Below are positions 33,918 through 45,850 of a DNA stretch of 64,000 nt, piece after piece (position 1 is the stretch's first letter; each line of letters starts with the position of its first letter). A model generated the notes under the pieces. The model did no database searches. It had not been told where the DNA came from and saw nothing but the letters and a program-made list of their open reading frames with translations. This stretch comes from Symsagittifera roscoffensis (Eukaryota; Xenacoelomorpha; Acoela; Convolutidae). The DNA lies in contig NC_087067.1 in assembly GCF_963678635.1 (NCBI RefSeq), forward strand, positions 48,527,618 to 48,591,617. Reading direction: 5' to 3'. The translations under genes were made by a program, and so were the position numbers.

Positions 33918-35438
33918 CTAATTAATGGTTAACTAAAGGTTTTTGTTAATGGTTTCAGTTAATGTTTTTGGGATCATATTTGAGAAACGCATCCTATAAG
34001 TAAAAATCATTTTCAAGGTTAGCGTTGGAAATTGTATAAGGCAACTGTGCACTGCAGGTAAAAATCGATTATGTAATTTCGGAATCAGATTATAACTAAT
34101 CACTTCATCCGATATCCTGTATAGATAGTGATCATTTCATCCGAGGTTCTAAAACTTATAGATATCGGCAGCTAAACCATAGCTTCTATCCGAAATCCTG
34201 AAATTTAAACTGCAGTTCAACCGTTTGTAACTTTAGCTGGGATCGACTATCATGCGTGCTGAAGAAAATTACCATGTAAAATTTTTTGACCTGTATAATT
34301 ATGTAAACCTTAAGATTTTGTTGCAGATTCCGTAAAATAAACTGCTTTTGGAGCAATTTTGGGCAATACAGTGGAATCCAAAATAGCAGCGAATCAGCAA
34401 CAAATCAGAGAAATTTATCAATGTTGCGGATTCCGCGACAAATATGATTTTGGCCTGTTGCGGAATCAGCTTGCATTTAATAAAATTTAGCTTGACCTCG
34501 TAATGTTAGTGATTATTAAAAATGACTGACTTACCTTCATCATTTGAGTTTTATCGAGGCCATTTTTGAAAAATTTCAATTAAATATTTTAAATTTACTA
34601 AAAAAAGAAACCTCAGCTCGAATAGAAGCTTTTTCAATAAAGGTTGACAATAATGCTGAATCAGAAATCAAAATTTGACATTTTTGGTCTTTTGTTAGAG
34701 AAAACAAATAACACTCTTGTTTTTATTACAAAGCCGGCAGTAAAACCTGGCTTACTACGGCTGTAAAACCAGAAGATTTGCAATTCAATTTAGGATCTAT
34801 GTCGAAAATGACAAAACACTAATTATTATCAGGACGATGAACACATTTCGAAGTAAGGATTAAACTCAACTTAGCGTCAATTGTGAATACTGGCTGTTGT
34901 TTTATTCATTCTCTGACTGAAGAAGATATGAGAAAGTTTACCCTCTTAACTTTATGTCGGTAGATGAAGTTTGAAAAAGGAAGAAAATTGTAAAATTTAT
35001 CAACTGATTTTTTTTGCTGTTCCGTAAGTATGTGTTCAAGAGAACTTCTTTTTGGTATATACCAGAGGAATAGTATTTTTATTCCTATTGTGGAAAACAA
35101 ATTCGATTATATGATGATTAAACGCCACATTGAAATTCTAAAGTGTATCTTAAATTTACATAAATTGGATGGAACATTGTAGTTGAAAACCATTAAATCC
35201 AAATTGAAGTTCATACTTTGGCTCCTAGATAAAAAGATAAAAAGGGGCTTATTCAATTTAGGTCTGAATTTTAACGGATGCTTCAAGATAAAAAGAGTTC
35301 ACGGCTAAGTCTTCAAACGTAACATTACACAAAGATAATTCCCATGTCTGCCATTAATACTTATATTTGAAAAAAAACGGGCCCTAATTTAGCTACAAAC
35401 GAAGAAAAAAACGAAATGAATCAAAAGCAAGCCAATTA
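33918..35438. other. Intergenic DNA, no gene seen
   Basis: No coding region is supported. 34075-34200 has a short internal repetition (ATCACTTCATCCGATATCCT, then ATCATTTCATCCGAGGTTCT). The rest is AT-rich without visible structure. Confidence 0.5.
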
Positions 35439-36377
35439 CCCGGGTTGACCTCCATATACCGAAAATGCTTATCATACAATTTCATACATCAAGTGTGTGG
35501 GAAAATGCTTGTCATACAATTTTCATACAATTTCTAAAAATGGTTGAAAGCTGGTATAAACTCTTTTCTGTGGCTGTTTGATTCTAATAAAACAATCTGG
35601 TGATAAAAAAACTGAGGTTTTCGTTTTTTGAAAAAAATGCTTATCATACAATTCCCATATATGGAAATTGTATGACTGGCATTTTTTTGATGGCGACACA
35701 AAAATTTTTTCAACTAATTTTGAAAATTTGGCCCAAAAATTTTTTTGTTTTTTTTTCAACCGCAAATCGATTTTCGTACGCAAACAAACATTTATCGAAA
35801 AAAAAATTTTTGCATGCAAAATTTAATATTTTGTGTGCATAACGTACTCCTGGATACGATAAAATTGGCTTTTACTTTCTTTTCACTTAATTTTTTTTTC
35901 AAAAATGCCGAAAATTCCTTTTTATTTTGTATAAGGTGTTAATGTAGGCCTTGATCAATGTCTGATAATTTGAAAATTCAAAAATTTAATATAATCATCA
36001 TTAATAAATTTTGCCAAAAAATAAAAGTTTGATACTTTTGTTATATCAATTGTGAAAGACAGCCCAAGACAGGTCGTTTTCTATGCATTGTAAATGCAAG
36101 ACCGTCCAACCTTTGGTGTTATGAGTGACCAAGGTCTATGTCACTTGTGTTCGGTTGCAACTACAACCGAAAATTTTTCAGAAACCAAATTTTGAAAGAA
36201 AAAATTAAAATTTTTGGTTTATGGGAAAACACCTATCATACAATTTTCATATATGGAAAAATGCTTATCATAGAATTTTCATACAATTTTCTGTACGTAT
36301 GGAATTGTATGAAATTGTATGACAAGAAGTTTCTCATATATGGAAATTGTATGATAAGAAGTTTTGATCAACCCGGG
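35439..36377. mobile_element. 939-bp element with CCCGGGTTGA inverted ends at a TA site
   Basis: The left end CCCGGGTTGACCTCCATATA and the right end TTTTGATCAACCCGGG are inverted repeats, followed inward by repeated ATGCTTATCATACAATTTCA-type units in opposite orientation. TA precedes the left end and follows the right end, consistent with a TA target duplication. No transposase is encoded. Confidence 0.75.
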
Positions 36378-36397
36378 TACAATGCATAATTAGCATG

Positions 36398-36800
36398 CAG
36401 GGGCGGATCTTTCTCGAGAAGGGACGGATTTTCAAAAAGTTTTCGAAAATTTTGACGACCTTTTTTTTTAGGTCGACAAAATGGATTTTCCGAGCTCTCT
36501 CATAGCATTTAAAAGACGCTGTTTTGGCCAAATTTTATGCGCCGCAGGCAAAAATTGGAAAAAAGCCTCAAAAAACCGTTTTTGTGCACTTTTTGGAAAT
36601 ATTGAGCAGAAAGTTGAGTTTTTTCTGGCGCCCGCTCCCCCTTCAAGTTAGAATGTTTTGGCGCCAAAGATGCCCTTATAAAAAATTTAGGGTCGGTCGG
36701 CCAAAAATGGACTTCTTAAAAAGTACGAAACGGGGACCCTTTGAGTCGGGATGGGGGTCGAATCCCTGATGGGGGAGGGGGGTTTCGACCCCCAAAACTT
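36398..36800 (+). mobile_element. hAT-type MITE, right end degraded
   Basis: It starts CAGGGGCGGATCTTTCTCGA and passes TTAGGTCGACAAAATGG, TGCGCCGCAGGCAAAA, GGCGCCAAAGATGCCC and GGGTCGAATCCCTGATG. The usual terminal TAAATCCGCYYCTG is missing. It begins 20 bp after the CCCGGGTTGA element. Confidence 0.75.
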
Positions 36801-37084
36801 CAAAAGGATACCTCGAAAAAACCGTTTTTGTGCACCACTAGTCTGTCTGAACAGCTAATTTGTCTTAATTTGACGCTTGAAAAGTTTAATTTTATTTGAC
36901 TAATTTTTGAAAGCTTTTTTGTTCGCATATCCTAATTTTTTTATTCGTATATTTTATACAAACAATTAAATGAAGGCTCTCAATTGAACTAGGAAGCAAA
37001 AATGTTCACATGAGCATTGCTCGCAACAAAAAAAATTGGAGTATTTTGATAACATCACGATTGAAAAGGCTCGACTTCATCTGC

Positions 37085-37922
37085 TTTTTTTTTTAACTGT
37101 TGCGACCTTCGAAGAAAATGAGTATATGCTTAGGGTGGTTTTTTCATTCAGACAATTTTTGGCTTTTTTGGCTCGTGTGGTACACCACTAGCGTGACTGT
37201 CGATGCACACCATTATAATATCTTACCACTAGTCTGTCTGAACAGCTCGTTTTAAATTTAATACGTGGCAAATGATCCCGCAATACAATATAATATAATA
37301 TTATCCAATATACATCCAATATAATGTGAGGCAATAAGCTAATAAGTCATAATAAGTTCATACATGACTCAAATTGAACAATTAAAATTTTGATAATATC
37401 GGCTAAAAAATTTTTATTTTCCGATTTTGTATTATTCAATGTATAAACTCAGAGAACATAAATCACTGGTCCAACTGGTTGCTGATTGGCTTTTAGTTCT
37501 ATCACTTAACTTTAGAGCCGATAACTAACCAGGCCGCACTTTGAGCTGATGTGAAAGTAGTCATTTATTCCCGGAGCTGTTTTCTGTATTTTTTTCTGAT
37601 CTAGGTATAACTCTGCTGCTTGATTGAAATCAAATTGAATAGGTTACTTGGCAATCTATATTTGTGGCCAATTCGCCTTAATTATAAGACGACTTAAAAA
37701 TGTGAGCAAAATTTTTTGAGATAGTGCTGAAATTCGATTGGCTTATTCTAATCAACCAGATTGAAACAAAATTGTATCAGTTCAAAATGTTGAAAAATTT
37801 ATGTTTGAATTTTTGGATATTATCAAGGATATTATCAAAATTGGATATTATCAAGCTCAAACCAGTACAAGCGCAGTCGGATCATTCAGGGCTTTGCTGG
37901 CAAATTAACACGAGCAGTCTTG
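37085..37922 (+). mobile_element. Helentron-like element, about 840 bp
   Basis: The left end has GCGACCTTCGAAGAAAATGA and TTAGGGTGGTTTTTT. The right end has CAGTCGGATCATTCAGGGCT and ACACGAGCAGTCTTG. The interior contains a fragment similar to 36780-36860 (CACTAGTCTGTCTGAACAGC twice, at 36836 and 37226), so the pairing of the two ends across it is inference. Confidence 0.5.
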
Positions 37923-38094
37923 TTAATTTTGAATTGCATGAAAAAATCAATACATGCCCAAACACAAGCTTTTTCCCACAATATGTTCAAAACAATGCAT
38001 CAGTTCCCGCGCCAAGATGCTCGTTTTATAAATCGACGCTGAAAGTCATAGCTCATAACCAGTACTCAAACGCAACGCTAACGCATTTATAGCG

Positions 38095-38340
38095 CAAAAT
38101 ATATCGCGCGCTAAAAGTCCCAAATTGGCAAAAATGGCAAATTTTAAATCCCCATAACTTTGCGAAAAAAAATCAGATGTGAAATATCTTTTCAAATTTT
38201 AGCTCAGGACAACAATACCTTTTGAATGATAGAAAAATGGCTACTTAAAAAGTTGAAATTTGACTGAAGAAAAAAAACCACCCCGAGCAAAAATATTCCG
38301 TTACTTTCGCTACGAAAGTCGAACAATAATTGCGTGCAGC
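38095..38340 (-). mobile_element. Partial Helentron-like element, reverse orientation
   Basis: The segment from CAAATTGGCAAAAATGGCAA through GAAATATCTTTTCAAATTTT to ACCACCCCGAGCAAAAATAT and CTACGAAAGTCGAAC matches 61830-62052 closely. Its own hairpin end is not seen next to it. Confidence 0.6.
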
Positions 38341-38868
38341 TCCTAGCTAAAGTATACCAAAGTACAAACGATAACGGATATTGATATGCCAATGTTTGGA
38401 GAAAGTATATCAAACACATCTATGTTTGGTTACGCACCGCTTAGGGTATGCTCAAAATACAATCAATGCTTACCGGAAGAACAATCAGAAAAAAATGTTT
38501 TCAAGTCAATTCCCTTTTTTATTTTGAAGACTGTTGTGTAATTTTACAAAATCAGCTTTCAATCATTAAAAGCTATGATAAGAAAAAACAAAATTTTATT
38601 CAAATGCAACAAGAGTATGTAGGGTCTTTCTTAAGGTTTTCAGTTTTAAGCAACAATAAACTTTGAGTTTAAATATACTTTTTTGTAGCTCTTATGCTGC
38701 TGTAAACGGGACCCAACACAATTTCATTAATCAACTGGAAAATTTTGGATGAGTTTCATTAAGATGAAATACTATTTTAAGTTGATAATGACAATTAACT
38801 TTTATATATGATCACAAAGCATAAAGTACGTCATAAACTAATGTTCTAGACCGTCAAAAAACCGTATC

Positions 38869-39054
38869 TTGCAGAAAGTTTACAATCTGAAAAAATCTAA
38901 GTACAAAAAATGCCCATGTTTTCAAAGTTCAATTCAAGAAACGAAAAGAGATCCAAACTTAATTGAGACTGAAAGACCTGGCAAACATGTGAGCTTTCAT
39001 ATAAATCATAGCTTAATGGGTGCTGGTTATATGAGCTCTTCTCAAATTGAATAA
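38869..39054 (+). other. Possible C-terminal exon of an unknown gene
   Basis: A good acceptor (CCGTATCTTGCAG, ending 38872) is followed by about 60 codons ending in TAA, with a polar composition unlike chance AT-rich frames: KSKYKKCPCFQSSIQETKRD, then SFHINHSLMGAGYMSSSQIE. I recognise no family and see no clear upstream exon. The basic, cysteine-containing start would fit a cytosolic tail, but that is speculation. Confidence 0.2.
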
Positions 39055-39149
39055 TTAATCTTTAGGTTAGGCCTCCCAATTGGATGACTAAAAAAATAGT
39101 TATTTTTAGAAAAACAGAACGATAGCGTTTAGCTGATGCAATTAATCTA

Positions 39150-39560
39150 CCTGGGTTGACATCCATTGAAGTAAAATGCTCATCATACTTTTTCATTTGC
39201 CACATTTATGGAAAAAATGCTCATCATAAAACTTTCATACAAAAATTAAAACATATTCTAAAGACTTTTACCACAAACTTTTTGATACTCAGCAATTCAG
39301 AAGCTTTCTGATCATGAAAAAAAAGATGAAAAAAACATTTAGCATGCAATCGTACAAGCTCATGCATTTTTCATACATTTTGGGGATGAAAACACGATGA
39401 AAAAGTCATAATTTTTATTTTAGAGTGTGAAAATTTTCATAATATTAAAAAAATTTATTTTGCTCTTTTCAAACTAATTTCTGAGTCCATGCAACAGTAT
39501 GAAATGATAGCATTTTTTTTATTGTGTGAAGTTGTATGAGAAATATTTTTTGTCAGTCCA
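39150..39560. mobile_element. Second, diverged member of the CCCGGGTTGA element family
   Basis: It starts after TA with CCTGGGTTGACATCCATTG and continues with AAAATGCTCATCATACTTTT and ATGCTCATCATAAAACTTTC, matching the left part of 35439-36377. The right end is vague (TTGTATGAGAAATATTTTTT near 39532). Confidence 0.5.
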
Positions 39561-41594
39561 GATAATTGTTTTGTTTAATCTAATACAAGCGTTTTACTCA
39601 AGGGATGTCAGTTTTGGCTACCTGTCATTTGTAATGCATTGTTTTCTCGCAACTCCTTCATCTTTGTGTGATTCCAGCGACTCTGGTCGAGCATTAGCTT
39701 TACAAATTTTTTCCACTAAAACAGTCTATGGTTGGTCACATTGAGTAAACTTTCCTGTCAAATTTTTGGGTTCATTTCAACTTCTTACAATATGGGCGAC
39801 CAAAACAAGGACACTGCAATTAAATGAAATGATTGATTTTTAAAAGTATTATCAAAAGTAAATGATTGGGAAAACTAAAATTAAAATATGTTTGCAATAA
39901 ACTGTTGAGCATCGCCAGTGAGTTCAAAAATAAGCGCTTGTTTTGTTCGATAAAGATGAAACATTATAAGTGCAGGTAATTTTGGTTAGTTTTGTTTAAA
40001 ACCTCAGCAAAGTGGGTTTTCATAAATTTTCTGATACTGGCACATTTTTTGTTCGGGCCGAGTCGATAGATTGAAATATTCTTCAGAGTAAAAACTCATG
40101 AAAAAGTTATTAAAATAGTCAAAAACCCTTTAAAAAAGAAAATAAACTAAAACCAAACAAATTGACATAAAAACCAAATTACTATTTTCAAACTTTCAAA
40201 GTGCATACTTTAAAAAAAGTTGAAATGTATACTGAAATGTCTGACCTTAAATTTGATTGCTTAATCTTAATTAATCAGAAAAAAACCTAATTTCAGTTCA
40301 AAATGTAGACCCGATGTAAGTGCCGTGACATTATAGAGAAATTTTCCTTCTCTTTACAACAACTTTAATATGATTATTTTCTTTTCAATTTAACTTGCGA
40401 CAAAACTAGTCAATTTTGTTTGATAAAACTCATACCAGAACCAAACAATGATTTTTTCATTCAAAAAACAGATTTGGTATGTAACAAGGTTACAGCTTGT
40501 TACGTTTTGGATTTTTTTTGTTGAAAATTAGCCAAACACAAAGCCAAATCAATTCAAAACAAAATCAAGCATAAACTTCAAACATGACGAAAAAAGTATT
40601 GCTTGTAGATAAAGGAGAGACCTTCTATGTTCTGACTGCTCTTCTATTAAATTTCAAATTTTCCAGAATAAAACTTTAGAACACAAGTTTTATGCTCTCA
40701 AAAATTTAAGAGCTAAGTTTCAAGTTTCATAAAAAATGATATCTTACATCGAGTGCTGATTTAAATTATCCTGATAAAATGAAAAAAAAACAGAAAACAA
40801 ATTTTCACAAACTGGGTTGGCTTCATAGAAAAATTACCAACACAAATTTAACTTAGAACTCCAGTAGAATTAAAATGGTGGAACTCAATTTGCAAAAAAC
40901 GCCTTAGTTTTTTCCCCAAAACCGATCAACTTCAATGTTTTTTATTGAATGAAAAAAAAACGCCAGAACTATCGATTCAATTGCTAATAAAATTTTTGTC
41001 AAATTAAGCCTCTTGTGTAGCTCAATAACGATTCAGAAGGGTATCATCTCTAAAAATTTCAAAACACAACCTGAAAATGAACATACACAGAATTTAGAAA
41101 ACTCCTAGTCACATATGAGAATGAAACTTAAACCCAACACAAGCTCAGCCAAACAGTATCCGAAATAGATAAAAACGATTCAGAATTTCTCCAATCTTGA
41201 GCTCGTAACACTAAAAAAGACACGCAGAAACAATAATAATGATTTGCGGTAAGGAAAAGCAGCATTTTCTGCCACAGAAATTTTTGCAAAACAAACTAAA
41301 AACAGCCCGATTTCTTAGAGGGCGTGAATATAGCCCATAGATAATGCAAACAGTCATATTTGCATTTCAGCGGCATACAATTTTTGTTTCGCCACAGTAG
41401 AGCTAAAAGACCAATCAAATCGATAATATAACTGTCTATATTTGAAATTTCGAAACATTATGCTTGACATTAGGATACAATTTTGGAAAATTTTTGAGTT
41501 GAATGCAGCTCCAACCAAGACAGAAATGGTATCATTGTGATTTGGACTCAAATTTATAAGATGTTTTTTTGTACCTACCCGCACCCAGTGTCAA
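39561..41594. other. Intergenic DNA, no gene seen
   Basis: No coding region is supported. The sequence is AT-rich, with no repeat shared with the rest of the window that I could recognise. Confidence 0.5.
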
Positions 41595-42235
41595 GAGTTA
41601 ATAATCGATTATGCTGTCATTTTAGTTGCCGTCTCACTGAAATTGTTGAAAAAACATCTATTAAAATCGATTAAAAATCGTTTATAACCTCTTGCTTTCA
41701 GTACGAAAAAACAAAAATTTTCTTCATTAAACTGTGACGGGGAGGTGAAACGGAACTACAGTTGAGAACTACATTCTACTGAACAACCGTCTGGTTTTTA
41801 GGATTTGTTGATGGTTCATTTAAAACTATTTAATGATTATTAATATTTGTAATTCATACTCATTTTTTTTTTTGATGACCATACAATGGATTATAATTGA
41901 AGGCCTTATAATGGAGTATCAGGGGTTTTCTGTATGATCGATAATCAATTGTAATGGGCTCTAAAGAGATTAAAATATCTTGGAAAAAATCACGTTGTAA
42001 TCGATTATAAGAGATTATAATCTCTTGGAAAATATCACGATTATAATTCATTCAAAGGAATTTCTGCTGGAACTAAAAGCAATTTTAACAGATTACACAA
42101 TATTATGATCTCTTGAAAAATTTCACGATTATAATCGATCATAAATCCTTTAAAAATCTAATTTTGGTAATTATAATCAATAATAATTGTCAAAAAATCA
42201 TTATAATAATCCGTTACAATCAATTATTTACGCCT
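41595..42235. repeat. Degenerate ATTATAATCG palindromic repeat tract
   Basis: Variants of CGATTATAATCGATTATAA and TTTATAATCGATTATAAGAG recur throughout. TCTTGGAAAATATCACGATT-like spacers repeat at 41975, 42022 and 42108. It is related to 6290-6480 and 6841-7437. Confidence 0.65.
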
Positions 42236-42476
42236 AAACTTGGACGCGAGTGAATTTGCATGCAACTGAAGCTGTTGTAGTTCGCCCCTATTTTTTTAAA
42301 AATCGGAACACCGTCTAAGATATTTGTGGGTTTACAGACCACTAGGCAGACCAGATTACAGGAACCAGTTCTGAACTAGTATTTATAAACCAATTATATT
42401 ATTGATAAATTATCACTATAAAATATTACTAACTAACCAATCATAATCCATCTCTAACACTGAGACTTATTTGTAA

Positions 42477-42522
42477 GTGCTGAAACTACTTGTAGTTTCA
42501 GCACCAGAACGATTTCAATAAA
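42477..42522. repeat. Perfect hairpin followed by AATAAA
   Basis: GTGCTGAAACTAC (42477-42489) and GTAGTTTCAGCAC (42492-42504) form a 13-bp stem with a TT centre. AATAAA follows at 42517-42522. The 42320-42900 surroundings are less AT-rich than average. This could be the 3' end of an old transcribed element (for example a solitary LTR), but I cannot assign it. Confidence 0.6.
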
Positions 42523-43725
42523 ACTTTGAATACAGTTGTTCTTCTTCTGGATAAACTCCAAGAGCTAACTCGCATAAACCAGTATACACTAGATCTATTG
42601 AGACTAGGAGATATAAAACTAAGCTTAAGATCGGTATTAGACTAAGAAGTTGCACGAATCTATCCGGCCGAAAATAAGATCAGACGCTGACGAGCAGACG
42701 GTATACCTTATCCTTATCTGAAATTACTCTATGAGTATAACCAATAGGTCATAACTCATTACGGTCATTTTAAACTATTTTTAAACATAACTTCAATGAG
42801 TCAGTCGAAACTTGGGTTAAGCAAGTCACATCAAGCTATAAATGTTTAGGTCGTTTTATTCACAGCTCGGGGCTCGCACATAATCGAACTGAACCTTTTT
42901 TTCCTGTGGTCGAATCCGTTAGAGAAATAACCATTTTGGATTGAGTTGACCGACTATTAGGGTCAATTCGGTTCAAACATTTAGAAACTTTTAGAATCTG
43001 AAGATGAACACTTTCAACCCACGTGCAAGTATTCTAAGTAAGCTACCTTAGAACTATGTTTCAGCGGGTCCGGGCAAAATAAAAAGAACTAAAGAAAAAT
43101 TGGGAAACAAAATCTTACCTGTTATGTTTTTTTTCGAGAGGCTCTGTGATGTTGTGTTCAAATTATTACAAATTGCTCGTTATGATGATTATTTTAAATG
43201 TTTCAAATGAATGCGCCCAAAAGTGGCAGTAAGAAGACGTTTCTTTAGAGTTTTTAAAATGATTGTCGGGTGGTACAGAAGCGCTTCAATCAGTATAACA
43301 CAACTAATTGAATTAGATCGCGGCAGGCATTTGAATTAAAAACATCCTGGGAAAGGGGGTGATATTTGATGGAAGAGGGAGAAATGGAATGGGAACGATC
43401 AATGGTGGGATATTTGATTAGAAACCTCACCACAATTGGCCCGAAGGTGCGGGTTGATGTTCAAACATGAAAAGATACTAGCCCTCTAGCACAAAAGAGC
43501 CTTTATCAGTTTAGCCCAAGAGGTTATTTATAACCCCGGACGCACATACGGAGGATTTAATCAAGTTAAGTTCCCCTTTGAAATGTCAGTTTCCGCCAAG
43601 GTTCATCTTCAATGTTTGACACCGCGGGAGATTCTGTTTATCGTCAAATAAAAAACAGCAAGGCGGCTTTTGGTTGAAATTGATTTGAGGTTTTATAGTT
43701 GCATAATTTTTACACAAATGCACCC
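42523..43725. other. Intergenic DNA, no gene seen
   Basis: No coding region is supported. 42540-42770 has balanced base composition and could be part of an eroded element. 43640-43715 recurs, diverged, at 44735-44800 (TTTGAGGTTTTA context), so that pair flanks the palindrome cluster as direct repeats. Confidence 0.5.
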
Positions 43726-43727
43726 TA

Positions 43728-43767
43728 ACCCCCACCCCCCCCCCCCCCACACACACACACACACACA
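43728..43767. repeat. Poly-C plus (CA)n microsatellite
   Basis: A C homopolymer run interrupted by A leads into about nine CA repeats, immediately left of the palindrome cluster. Confidence 0.95.
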
Positions 43768-43777
43768 AAAATTACTC

Positions 43778-44084
43778 CAACTACTCTTGCTATTCCGACA
43801 ACTGAAATTGGGGATAAACATTGTCTTCATGTGCGTTTATTTCGAACATTAAAAAACGATACTTTCGAACTTTTTCGAAAATCATCAAAAAATTTGAAAA
43901 AAACTGCCAAAAATGACTAAATTACTATGAGTCATAGCAATTTAGGCATTTTCGACTACTTTTTTCCAAAGTTTTTTATGACATTCGAAAAAATTCAAAA
44001 GTATTGTTTTTTCATGTTCAAAATAAACGCACATGAAGACAATGTTACTCCTCAATTTCAGTGGTCAGAATAACAAGAGTAGTC
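43778..44084. repeat. Long palindrome P1, arms about 150 bp
   Basis: AACTACTCTTGCTATTCCGA at the left corresponds to the complement of the right end (TCAGAATAACAAGAGTAGTC). Both arms share ACATTGTCTTCATGTGCGTT or its complement. The centre is CTATGAGTCATAG near 43930. Arm identity is high by eye. No coding potential is evident. Confidence 0.85.
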
Positions 44085-44090
44085 GGTTTA

Positions 44091-44640
44091 CCTGCAACTG
44101 GTTTATCACAGATATTTACAGTAATTAAAAAATAAATAATCAATTTTTTTGACGTTGTACGAGTTTTTTTTCTTTGTTTTATTCGCCATGAAAAGATTTG
44201 ATAGGAAGCCTTTAAAATAGCTTACTTGATGATCATAGTCTATGACTAACAAGTATGCCGATTATTAAGGCTTTCTATCGAAACTTTTTATCGCATGACA
44301 AATAAAACAATTTAAAAAATGACAACGTTAAAAAAATTGATAATTTCATTTTTAATTACTGTGATGAGAATTTTTTTGAGATGAACCACTTGCAAGTAAG
44401 CCAACTACTCTTGTTAATCTGACCACTGCAATTGGCAAATAACATTGTCTGCAGGTAAGTTTAGTTTATATTAAAAAAACGAATCTTTCAAACTTTTTTC
44501 AAGCGCAATTCAAAAATTTAAACAAATTGTTGTCGAAAAAGCCTAAATTGCTATGACTATCGATCATGCCCAATTTTCAGGCTTTCCATTAGATTCTTTT
44601 GTCAAATCACAAATAAAACACAACCCATAAGAAAAATTAG
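44091..44640. repeat. Long palindrome P2 plus a partial third unit
   Basis: P2 (44091-44398) has arms starting CCTGCAACTGGTTTATCACA and the complement of ACTTGCAAGTGGTTCATCTC, centre CATAGTCTATG near 44240. From 44401 to 44640 a third unit joins a P1-like arm (AACTACTCTTGTTAATCTGA) to a P2-like segment (GGCTTTCCATTAGATTCTTT). P1 and P2 thus appear to be parts of one composite inverted-repeat family. Confidence 0.8.
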
Positions 44641-45483
44641 AGATAGTGTTTGAAAAGAGTAATTTTGTTGATGGAGGGCTGATGTTAATTGCTAGTCTAG
44701 CTCGAAACTAAAACAAAAACAAAATCGTCAAAGAAAAAAAACGCAGGGCGACTTTTCGTGGAAACTAATTTGAGGTTTTAGAAGAATGCATCTTTTGGAC
44801 TGATCATGAACGAAACTGACGAAACAAAATTTTCACTTAAATGTACCTTCATTAGCTTTTCCGCGATATCAAAATTTAAAAGTTTTGGTCCTTTGGATTG
44901 TTATCTTTTTTCCCAGATTTTAAATCAATAAGAGCAAACAAAATATTTTCTTTATTATGGTCAATTTTTTTTGTCATTGTCATCTGCTAATGTTCTTTGC
45001 TATCTGTTTTGATGAGCATATTCAAATCCCTTTCGTGCTACATATTTCTACACAAGTATATGTGGTATCATATCTTATAATTTTTTCTTTTAAAATCCAT
45101 TTGATGAAAAAATTCACATCAAAAATTATTAACAAGATTCTGCCAAAAAACAGCAAACACTTTCCTCTAACGAATTCTTGGTTCAAAATAAACTTTGTGA
45201 AACACTAATCGAGAATCGAATTTTTATTTGTTGAACATATCTAAACATCGCTCAAAAATAATAAATAACCTTTTCTATTGAGCAGCAGAGCTTTACCGTT
45301 TTCGCGGTTTTTTATACTTCAGGCAGTTTTGGTGGTTTTTCAAGAAAAACCTCCAATTTAATATTGCTGGCTTTCACAACCGTTCACAAATTTTTTTATG
45401 AGTTATGTCAATTCTTTTAACCGTTTTTTGAAACAATATATTTTCACGCATCCCGAAACTTACTGAGTTTGGTGCTGGAAAAG
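44641..45483. other. Intergenic DNA, no gene seen
   Basis: No gene is supported. The frame at 44957-45208 has no recognisable motif and typical AT-rich composition. Confidence 0.5.
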
Positions 45484-45841
45484 GGTGGAATCCTTCATGC
45501 GCGAAGGACCGAATCTGCGAAAATACAAATCAGCCAATCAGATTTCAGCAATCTAAAATTTGGAAAGAAAGTAAACGTTTCCAGGGACTGCAGTATTGAT
45601 ATTGGCCGAATATAAAAACGGCAGAAATGTGCAAAATTTTCAAATTGTCATTGACCGTCGCAAAATTGGAAAAGATTTATAATTCAAGGGCTTCGTAATG
45701 AAAAATATTGCTTCATTTAATTTATTTAAATTGAATGGCAATTGCTTCTTTATAGAAATTGACTTTCGGCTAAATTTGTGTACGATCTTCCGCTCATGAG
45801 TTTTTTCGCTCATTCGTTCCTTCGCGCATGAGAATAGCCCC
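45484..45841 (+). mobile_element. 358-bp MITE with 9-bp target duplication
   Basis: It starts GGTGGAATCCTTCATGCGCG and ends CCTTCGCGCATGAGAATAGC, then CCC, inverted repeats of about 40 bp with a GCGCGAAGGA core. CTGGAAAAG flanks both sides (45475-45483 and 45842-45850). A 9-bp duplication points to a Mutator-like origin; if the boundary is shifted by one it would be 8 bp, as for hAT. Confidence 0.8.
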
Positions 45842-45850
45842 CTGGAAAAG

